DNA of 5,863 nucleotides from an uncultured Collinsella sp. (GTDB lineage Bacteria > Actinomycetota > Coriobacteriia > Coriobacteriales > Coriobacteriaceae). The stretch lies in assembly GCA_958418185.1 (NCBI GenBank), contig CATZEP010000089.1, forward strand, positions 1 through 5,863, written 5' to 3'. Both the position numbers and the translations under genes were made by a program. Positions 1 through 4,364 of this stretch are shown here, one piece after another (position 1 is the first letter of the stretch; the number at the start of each line of letters is the position of its first letter). The notes under the pieces were generated by a model. It was given only the letters and a program-made list of their open reading frames with translations, was not told where the DNA came from and did no database searches.

Positions 1-746
1 TTCTCCTTAGGCATGGACTCGATGCCCTCGGAGTGGAGGCAGTTCTCGGTGTCGGCCGGGTCGTCGTCAAAGGTGAGGTTGCCGATGTTGGGGTTGAGCG
101 AGGCGATGTCGTCGGTGAGCCTCATGGCAATCCACTGATGGCCAGAGAGTGCGGCAAACAGCCAGGTCTCGTTGTTGTCGGCAATGATGATCTGGTCGTT
201 GGAGCAGACGCCCTGCTCGTCAATCAAGCTGCCGAGGAGCTCGACACCCTCGCGGGCCGTGGCACTCTCGCCCAGAATGACGCTGGCGTAGTTGTACTCG
301 CCGATGCCGGTCTCCTCGGTGACGGGGTCGGCTTCCTCTGCCTTCTCGTTATAGGAGGTGCTCAGCGTGGCAGAGCAGGAAACGCCCTTTTCGTTGATGC
401 CGGCCTCGGAATATGCGTCGTAACGATCTTCCCACTGAGAGGGGTTGTCGCGAACGAAGGTGTAGCGGTAGGTTGCGCCCTTGGACTTGTATTCAAAGCC
501 GGACTCGAGCGAGGTGTACTTGCTGCCGTCCTTGTGTGCGGGCTCGATGCCAAAGTGCTTGATGTAGCGCGGGCCGAAGTCCTCGGAACGGCCGTAGTAC
601 GTGTTGCCGTCTGCCGTGAGCTGGCTGCCCATGTAGATCTGGGTGCAAGCGAGCGCCGAAGTCGGCATGGCCATAATGGCCGCTGCTCCAAATGCAAGGC
701 CGCAGCCGGGCTTCTTGAGCGTGTTGACAGGATGAGTAAACCTCAT
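1..746 (-). CDS. Secreted family C69 dipeptidase (Ntn hydrolase), 3' end beyond the window
   Basis: The first 248 residues are visible and the gene runs off the left edge. Residues 1-33 form a Sec signal peptide: two lysines at 11-12, a hydrophobic Gly/Ala-rich core, and the signal peptidase I-type end SALA. The next residue, Cys34, opens CTQIYMGSQLTADGNTYYGR, which fits the Peptidase_C69 family, where an N-terminal Cys is the catalytic nucleophile. Further family-like segments are AGINEKGVSCSATLS, IADNNETW (188-195) and SGHQW (201-205), followed by SLNPNIG. Family members hydrolyse dipeptides or short peptides; here the enzyme should act outside the membrane. The ATG at 746 is chosen because GGGAGG lies about 4 nt upstream and the signal peptide starts directly. 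It is separated from the upstream leftward unit by a terminator, so it should have its own promoter. The family call is confident; the substrate is not known. Confidence 0.88.
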   Translation of the reverse strand, partial: MRFTHPVNTLKKPGCGLAFGAAAIMAMPTSALACTQIYMGSQLTADGNTYYGRSEDFGPRYIKHFGIEPAHKDGSKYTSLESGFEYKSKGATYRYTFVRDNPSQWEDRYDAYSEAGINEKGVSCSATLSTSYNEKAEEADPVTEETGIGEYNYASVILGESATAREGVELLGSLIDEQGVCSNDQIIIADNNETWLFAALSGHQWIAMRLTDDIASLNPNIGNLTFDDDPADTENCLHSEGIESMPKE

Positions 747-762
747 GATCCCTCCCAACTGT

Positions 763-792
763 TGAAACCCCGCGAAACCGTACGGAGTTTCA
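763..792 (-). promoter_or_regulatory. Hairpin in the 5' leader of the C69 dipeptidase gene
   Basis: On the minus strand, TGAAACTCCG and CGGGGTTTCA form 10-nt arms around a 10-nt loop. All pairs are Watson-Crick except one U-G wobble. The loop and 5' arm also contain the palindrome CCGTACGG, so a competing hairpin (GAAA..CCG with CGG-TTTC) could form. The element lies between the best promoter candidate and the ribosome binding site. It could stabilise the mRNA 5' end or be a regulator binding site. The structure is seen; the function is inferred. Confidence 0.4.
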
Positions 793-799
793 GCTAATA

Positions 800-830
800 A
801 ATACATCTACTAGCCTAAAGGAAGTGTAAA
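800..830 (-). promoter_or_regulatory. Candidate sigma-70-type promoter for the C69 dipeptidase gene
   Basis: On the minus strand, TTTACA (825-830, 5 of 6 matches to TTGACA) is followed after 19 bp by TGTATT (800-805, 4 of 6 matches to TATAAT). The spacer is longer than optimal. A transcript from here would start near 793, just before the leader hairpin. This is the best candidate in the gap, but it is weak. Confidence 0.3.
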
Positions 831-858
831 GAGTATTCATTCGACAACAGCTTTTACT

Positions 859-888
859 CGATGAGCGTGAAGAAATATACGATGAGCG
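859..888. repeat. Two direct copies of CGATGAGCG spaced 21 bp apart
   Basis: CGATGAGCG occurs at 859-867 and 880-888, start to start exactly 21 bp, about two turns of the helix. The pair lies upstream of the C69 gene and downstream of the lipid kinase terminator. Spacing on one helix face would suit a regulator binding two sites, but two 9-mers can recur by chance. Confidence 0.4.
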
Positions 889-913
889 GATAATAATACT
901 CATTTTGTGGCTT

Positions 914-960
914 TAGTTAAATAAAGGCACCCTGCATTTACTGTAGCTGAATAAAGCGCC
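914..960. repeat. Degenerate direct repeat in the AT-rich gap
   Basis: TAGTTAAATAAAGGCACC (914-931) and TAGCTGAATAAAGCGCC (944-960) are related copies, offset by 30 bp and sharing TAG-T-AATAAAG--CC. They sit beside the terminator, in the 747-1054 gap. The rest of that gap holds the leader hairpin, promoter candidate, 21-bp repeat and terminator listed here; I see no further gene or RNA in it. Confidence 0.35.
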
Positions 961-970
961 AGACAATGCT

Positions 971-1021
971 CAAAAAGAAAACTCTCCCGCTGTTTAGGAT
1001 TTGCATAAACAACGGGAGAGT
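971..1021 (-). terminator. Rho-independent terminator of the lipid kinase-microprotein unit
   Basis: Read on the minus strand, 16-nt arms (1006-1021 and 981-996) pair fully with a single G-U wobble around a 9-nt loop. The 3' arm ends GGGAGAGT and is followed by TTTCTTTTTG (971-980). A strong stem with a U-rich tail is the classic intrinsic terminator. The plus strand has no T-run after the stem, so it should act on leftward transcription only. It lies 33 nt after the microprotein stop codon. Confidence 0.92.
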
Positions 1022-1054
1022 CGATAACTGGATGAATATCATACCAATGTGGAT

Positions 1055-1147
1055 TTACTTCTTTCGGCGGTGGATCACATTGATGGCGTAACCAACGAGC
1101 ATGGCCAAGACGATGACGATAAAGCCAATCAGGGGATTGTCGTTCAT
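1055..1147 (-). CDS. 30-residue single-pass membrane microprotein coupled to the lipid kinase
   Basis: The ATG at 1147 opens a 30-codon frame ending in TAA at 1055-1057. The protein begins MNDNPLIGFIVIVLAM, has a continuous hydrophobic stretch at about residues 6-25, and ends in the basic tail HRRKK. The positive-inside rule predicts an outside N-terminus and a cytoplasmic C-terminus. A perfect AGGAGG lies 5 nt before the ATG and overlaps the stop codon of the upstream lipid kinase gene, which implies translational coupling. A strong terminator follows 33 nt downstream, so it is the last gene of that unit. I do not recognise a family. It could anchor or regulate the kinase or act independently at the membrane. 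It could in principle be a chance frame, but RBS quality, clean TM plus basic-tail design and terminator placement argue against that. Confidence 0.78.
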   Translation of the reverse strand: MNDNPLIGFIVIVLAMLVGYAINVIHRRKK

Positions 1148-1152
1148 GGGGT

Positions 1153-1158
1153 CCTCCT
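1153..1158 (-). promoter_or_regulatory. Ribosome binding site overlapping the kinase stop codon
   Basis: On the minus strand the kinase stop codon TAG (1159-1157) is embedded in TAGGAGG, so AGGAGG begins with the last two bases of the stop codon. A 5-nt spacer then leads to the microprotein ATG. This decides the microprotein start and suggests reinitiation by ribosomes that finish the kinase. Confidence 0.85.
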
Positions 1159-2074
1159 ATTTTCCGAGCGGTGAAAAATCGTCGACGATGAGGTCGAGAC
1201 ATTGCGGCAGCGCGCGAGCGCCAAAGACGCCGGAGTTGCTGGAGATGATCTCTCCATCGAACTGCATACCCAGCGATGGCGTGCAGGTGATCTTGGCTTC
1301 CTTGGTCTGGATGATCTTAAACTGCGGACGGCCGAGCACTTTGCCAGCGGGGTCGAGCGCGGCGGTCATGACCGGCGGGAGCCGCTGCACCGTGCGTACG
1401 GGCTCAATAACGACGATGTCGACCATGCCGTCGTCCATGCGACAGTCGGGGAACAGGTTGATGTCGTTTTGGATGACCGAGGTATTGCCTGCCATACAGC
1501 AGATGCCGTCGAGCTCCTCGACGATGCCGTCGTGCTCAATGGTAAAGTGCGCCACCGTGGGGTTGGGCGTGGCGAGCGCTGAGAGGAAGTAGGCGATCTC
1601 GCCGATGTCGTTTTTGGTGGGAGCGGCCTTCATCATGATCTCGGCGTCGAAGCCCGAGCCGGCGATGATGATGAAGCCGTGGCGCTTCTCGTTACCGTTC
1701 TCGTCGAGCCAAAAGAGCTCGCCCATGTCCACCTTGACTGTGCGGCCGGCGCGGCAAGCCTTGGCGAGTGCCGCCGCCTCGGGGGCATTGCCGATGTTGT
1801 TAAAGAACAGGCAGGCCGTGCCGGAGGGGAAGACGAGCGTGGGGACACCGCACCCGCGCATCTGGTCGAGCACGTTGGAGACGGTGCCGTCGCCGCCCGA
1901 AACGACCACGCGATCGAACTCGCGAACGTCCGCTACCGCGTCCTCGGGCTCCATGCCATCGCCGATAAAGCGCATCACGACCTCGTCGCCGCCCTGTGCA
2001 AGGGCGTGCGTGAATGCGTAGATTTCATCGGAGCTGGGACCCGATGCCGGGTTGTGGATGATAAGGCAGCGCAT
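1157..2074 (-). CDS. DagK/YegS/BmrU-family lipid kinase
   Basis: This 305-residue protein has the normal length and layout of a diacylglycerol kinase-catalytic-domain lipid kinase. It starts MRCLIIHNPASG with the nucleotide-binding segment NPASG (8-12). It then has VVSGGDGTVSNVL with the signature GGDGT (60-64), FPSGTACLFFNNIG (82-95), GSGFDAE (139-145), DDGMVDIVVIEP (214-225) and the C-terminal MQFDGE (270-275), whose DGE is typical of the active site. Family members phosphorylate diacylglycerol, sphingoid or related lipid alcohols with ATP at the membrane; the exact lipid cannot be read here. One oddity is Cys88 where relatives usually carry Asn in GTxN. The start at 2074 gives an exact family N-terminus, though the upstream RBS (GGGAAC, about 9 nt away) is weak. 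It is the first gene of a leftward unit with the coupled microprotein, divergent from rnd. Confidence 0.9.
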   Translation of the reverse strand: MRCLIIHNPASGPSSDEIYAFTHALAQGGDEVVMRFIGDGMEPEDAVADVREFDRVVVSGGDGTVSNVLDQMRGCGVPTLVFPSGTACLFFNNIGNAPEAAALAKACRAGRTVKVDMGELFWLDENGNEKRHGFIIIAGSGFDAEIMMKAAPTKNDIGEIAYFLSALATPNPTVAHFTIEHDGIVEELDGICCMAGNTSVIQNDINLFPDCRMDDGMVDIVVIEPVRTVQRLPPVMTAALDPAGKVLGRPQFKIIQTKEAKITCTPSLGMQFDGEIISSNSGVFGARALPQCLDLIVDDFSPLGK

Positions 2075-2081
2075 ACTTACG

Positions 2082-2110
2082 TTCCCGTTCTGTGACTAAC
2101 CGAGTATAGT
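2082..2110 (+). promoter_or_regulatory. Candidate rnd promoter, with an overlapping reverse -10 for the lipid kinase
   Basis: On the plus strand TATAGT (2105-2110, 5 of 6 matches to TATAAT) lies 17 bp after a weak -35, TTCCCG (2082-2087). On the minus strand the same bases give TATACT (2103-2108), a good -10 in the right place for the lipid kinase, although no convincing -35 accompanies it. The two would be divergent and partly overlapping. The rnd transcript would carry a leader of roughly 55 nt. Confidence 0.4.
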
Positions 2111-2172
2111 TGTAGAGCAATGCCGATATCCTACCCGTGTTTTTCGGGCCTAACCTTATTCGATGGGTTGAT

Positions 2173-3306
2173 ATGTACATTTCCACACATCAGGCTCTGG
2201 TCGACTTTTGCCAGCGCGCCCGCGAGTTCGACGCGATCGCCGTCGATACCGAGTTTTTGCGCGAGCGCACGTTTCATCCGCGCCTGTGCCTGGTCCAGAT
2301 TGCCACTCCTGCCGAGAGTGTCGCGGTCGATCCGCTGGTGATCGACGACCTGTCGCCGCTGGCCGAGCTTATGGCTGACGAGGGCGTGACCAAGGTATTC
2401 CATGCTTGCTCGCAGGACATGGAAGTTATGCTCCATACCGTGGGCGCACTGCCGCGACCGATTTTTGACACGCAGGTTGCCGCCGCCTTTTTGGGCGAGC
2501 GCCAGCAGATTTCGTATGGCGCGCTCGTCCAGACGTTCTGCGGCGTATCGCTGCCTAAGACTGAGTCGCTGACCGATTGGTCGCGCCGCCCGCTGAGCGA
2601 TAAGCAGATCGAATACGCGATCGATGACGTCAAGTACTTGATCGTCGCCTATACCGAGATGATGAGCCGCCTGCGCGAGCTGGGCCGCGTGGACTGGGTG
2701 CTCGATGAGTTGCGCCCTCTGGCCGACGAGTCGCACTACCGTGCCGATCGCCATGAGGCATTCCGCAAGGTCAAGCGCATCAACTCGTGCAGTCGTCATC
2801 AGCTGGGCATTGCGCGCGAGCTTGCCGCCTGGCGTGAAGAGCGCGCCGAGCGGCGCAACATCCCGCGCAAGTGGGTTATGTCCGACGATACGCTGCTGGC
2901 CCTGGTTAAGCGCAATCCTGTGCGTGTTGAGGAGTTCCGCAGCATCCGCGGTACCGACCAACTGGGGGAGCGCGACGTGGACGGCGCGCTGATGGCTATC
3001 AAGCGCGGCGCGAGCTGCCCGCACGATCGTCTGCCGTTCATGGTGCGCGGACATCGTCAGATTTCGCCGGAGCTGGAGAGCGTTACCGACCTTATGTATG
3101 CGCTTATTCGCCTGGTTGCCGAGCGCTCGGGCGTGGCGGCCTCGGTCATTGCCTCGCGCGATGACCTGGCCGACTACATTGAGCATCCCGAGCAAAGTCC
3201 CCTGCGCGAAGGCTGGCGCTTTGAGCTTGTGGGTTCGCGTCTGGACGATCTGCTCTCGGGCAACATGGGGTTGACGGTGAAGGACGGCAAAATCGAGCTC
3301 CTGTAG
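2173..3306 (+). CDS. rnd: Ribonuclease D
   Basis: This is a 377-residue DEDD-type 3'-5' exoribonuclease, which in known members trims 3' ends of tRNA precursors and other structured RNAs in the cytoplasm. Exo I is AVDTEF (Asp25, Glu27), Exo II is FHACSQDMEV (Asp82), and Exo III is YAIDDVKYL (Tyr148, Asp152, the Y-x3-D pattern), so all catalytic carboxylates are present. An HRDC domain follows at about 207-280, including RELAAWREERAERRNIPRKW. A C-terminal region (281-377) ending LVGSRLDDLLSG.. resembles the second HRDC-like domain of RNase D. The ATG at 2173 is preferred over an upstream in-frame GTG at 2137 because MYISTHQALVDFC aligns with the usual N-terminus. Only a weak GATGGG precedes it. 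It is divergent from the lipid kinase and followed by a 238-bp gap with palindromes. Confidence 0.93.
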   Translation: MYISTHQALVDFCQRAREFDAIAVDTEFLRERTFHPRLCLVQIATPAESVAVDPLVIDDLSPLAELMADEGVTKVFHACSQDMEVMLHTVGALPRPIFDTQVAAAFLGERQQISYGALVQTFCGVSLPKTESLTDWSRRPLSDKQIEYAIDDVKYLIVAYTEMMSRLRELGRVDWVLDELRPLADESHYRADRHEAFRKVKRINSCSRHQLGIARELAAWREERAERRNIPRKWVMSDDTLLALVKRNPVRVEEFRSIRGTDQLGERDVDGALMAIKRGASCPHDRLPFMVRGHRQISPELESVTDLMYALIRLVAERSGVAASVIASRDDLADYIEHPEQSPLREGWRFELVGSRLDDLLSGNMGLTVKDGKIELL

Positions 3307-3313
3307 GTATATA

Positions 3314-3341
3314 GTTACGCGGTTTTACCAAACCGCCTAAC
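3314..3341 (+). other. Stem-loop just after rnd, without a U-run
   Basis: GTTACGCGGTTT (3314-3325) and AAACCGCCTAAC (3330-3341) pair over 12 positions with one C-C mismatch around the loop TACC. It starts 8 nt after the rnd stop codon. It is placed like a terminator, but CAGCTCG follows instead of a T-tract. It may protect the 3' end of the rnd mRNA or be part of the repetitive element that follows. Confidence 0.55.
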
Positions 3342-3352
3342 AGCTCGACGCT

Positions 3353-3454
3353 GCAAACGGCCGAGAGCGGCAATCTGACGTTCAATCGTCGCTCGCGTAC
3401 CAAAGTACGCGTCGCTTCTCTTTCACGTCACCTTGCTCGCTTTCGACCGTTTTC
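3353..3454. repeat. About 100-nt nested imperfect palindrome between rnd and the metallopeptidase gene
   Basis: Three stems are nested about one centre. The inner stem is CGCGTAC/GTACGCG (3394-3400 with 3405-3411) around the loop CAAA. The middle has TGACGT/ACGTCA (3376-3381 with 3425-3430) and GCAA/TTGC (3370-3373 with 3433-3436). The outer arms are AAACGGCCGAGAGCG (3355-3369) and CGCTTTCGACCGTTT (3438-3452), with 13 Watson-Crick pairs, one G-U and one mismatch. There is no coding potential that fits either flank. The design resembles a repetitive extragenic palindrome or a short MITE-like element; the family assignment is inference. Confidence 0.6.
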
Positions 3455-3503
3455 GCTGACGGTGCCAAAACATCGATGCTGATTTGCTTGCCAGCTGAGT
3501 GGG

Positions 3504-3509
3504 TAGAAT
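3504..3509 (+). promoter_or_regulatory. Candidate -10 element for the metallopeptidase gene
   Basis: TAGAAT (5 of 6 matches to TATAAT) lies 35 nt before the start codon. A possible -35, CTGATT (3479-3484), sits 19 bp upstream and is weak. The position after the palindrome suits a separate promoter for the downstream genes, but the call is tentative. Confidence 0.27.
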
Positions 3510-3544
3510 GCCTCCAACGTGTAACTCGATTCGGAGGAATTCGC

Positions 3545-4249
3545 ATGCCCTATTACTATGGTTACGGCTTTGGCATCGACCCGCTGTACCTGCTGGTTGT
3601 TCTTGTTTGTACGGTGCTTGGCCTTGCTGCGCAGAGCTATATCAACTCGACGTACAAGACCTGGTCCAAGGTTCGCTCGGACGGCGACACGGGTGCCACG
3701 GTCGCTCGCCGCATGCTCGACGCCAACGGTTGCAACGCCGTAGGTATCAAGGGCGTGGCTGGTGAGCTCACCGACCACTACAACCCGCAGGATAACAACC
3801 TGTATCTGTCGGATGCCAACCGTTCGGGCGGGTCGGTCGCAAGCGTTGCCGTCGCCTGCCACGAGGCGGGTCATGCCGCCCAGCGTCAGAGCGGTTACGC
3901 CATGATGAAGGTTCGCACCGCCCTGGTCCCGGTCGTCAACTTTACCCAGAACACCTGGACCATCGTGTTGCTCTTGGGCCTGTTTATGAACATCGCCGGG
4001 CTCACGACCCTCGCATTGATCTTCTTCTCGTTTAGTGTGCTGTTCCAACTCGTTACGTTGCCTGTCGAGATCGATGCCAGTCGCCGCGCCGTGGCGTATA
4101 TCGAGCAGTCGGGCATGAGTTCCAAGCAGGTCAACGGTGCCAAGAAGGTGCTGACGGCAGCCGCGCTCACCTACGTGGCGGCGGCGCTCACCTCGATTAT
4201 TCAGCTGCTCTACCTGATGGCCCGCTACAACAGAAACTCCAACCGATAA
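3545..4249 (+). CDS. yugP: YugP-family membrane zinc metallopeptidase
   Basis: This 234-residue protein matches the Zn_peptidase_2 (YugP) family in length and pattern. A hydrophobic segment at about 12-30 is followed by SKVRSDGDTGATVARRMLDANG and GELTDHYNPQDNNLYLS. The zinc motif is HEAGH (His106, Glu107, His110). After it come ALVPVVNF (126-133), hydrophobic segments at about 139-172, and LVTLPVEIDASRRA (169-182), where Glu175 is a candidate third ligand. The end is AALTYVAAALTSIIQLLYL, a last membrane segment. Family members are membrane-embedded or membrane-attached peptidases with poorly defined substrates. The ATG at 3545 is chosen because GGAGG (3533-3537) lies 7 nt upstream and MPYYYGYGFGIDPLYLL fits family starts; the in-frame ATG at 3476 has no such support. 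The gap to xseA is 115 nt, so co-transcription is possible. Confidence 0.9.
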   Translation: MPYYYGYGFGIDPLYLLVVLVCTVLGLAAQSYINSTYKTWSKVRSDGDTGATVARRMLDANGCNAVGIKGVAGELTDHYNPQDNNLYLSDANRSGGSVASVAVACHEAGHAAQRQSGYAMMKVRTALVPVVNFTQNTWTIVLLLGLFMNIAGLTTLALIFFSFSVLFQLVTLPVEIDASRRAVAYIEQSGMSSKQVNGAKKVLTAAALTYVAAALTSIIQLLYLMARYNRNSNR

Positions 4250-4262
4250 CAAATTGGCTTGA

Positions 4263-4297
4263 CAGGCGCCGCGGAGATTCTTGTCCCCGCGGCGCTG
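4263..4297 (+). other. GC-rich hairpin between the metallopeptidase gene and xseA
   Basis: GCGCCGCGG (4266-4274) pairs perfectly with CCGCGGCGC (4287-4295) around a 12-nt loop. CA/TG extends the stem across one bulged G. No U-run follows on either strand, so it is not a standard intrinsic terminator. It may partly terminate, attenuate or protect the upstream message. The rest of the 115-bp gap shows no gene. Confidence 0.5.
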
Positions 4298-4364
4298 TAC
4301 TATGTGTTGGACTTGAATCTGCGCAGGGTCGAAGCCCTTGTGCTCGATAACGAAAGGAGGCTGC

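Noticed and set aside
33..797. Long plus-strand frame opposite the dipeptidase gene
   Set aside because: It is the antisense shadow of a GC-rich gene. The minus frame has a signal peptide, RBS and C69 motifs, while this one shows no recognisable domain.
861..890. Nine-codon plus-strand frame starting ATGAGCGTG
   Set aside because: There is no RBS, it is very short, and its bases are explained by the direct repeat.
900..1202. 100-codon minus-strand frame across the terminator and microprotein
   Set aside because: It runs through the terminator hairpin, overlaps the kinase 3' end in another frame and has low-complexity basic content. The 30-codon frame has the RBS.
2137..2172. Upstream GTG start for rnd
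   Set aside because: It would add 12 residues not expected in RNase D, and no Shine-Dalgarno sequence precedes it.
2131..3195. 354-codon minus-strand frame opposite rnd
   Set aside because: It mirrors rnd codon bias; rnd has complete DEDD and HRDC motifs and this frame has none.
3476..3544. Upstream ATG start for the metallopeptidase
   Set aside because: It overlaps the likely promoter, has no RBS, and the ATG at 3545 has GGAGG at proper spacing.
4259..4264. TTGACA as the -35 of an ordinary xseA promoter
   Set aside because: The bases 16-18 bp downstream (around TGTCCC) do not resemble a -10.
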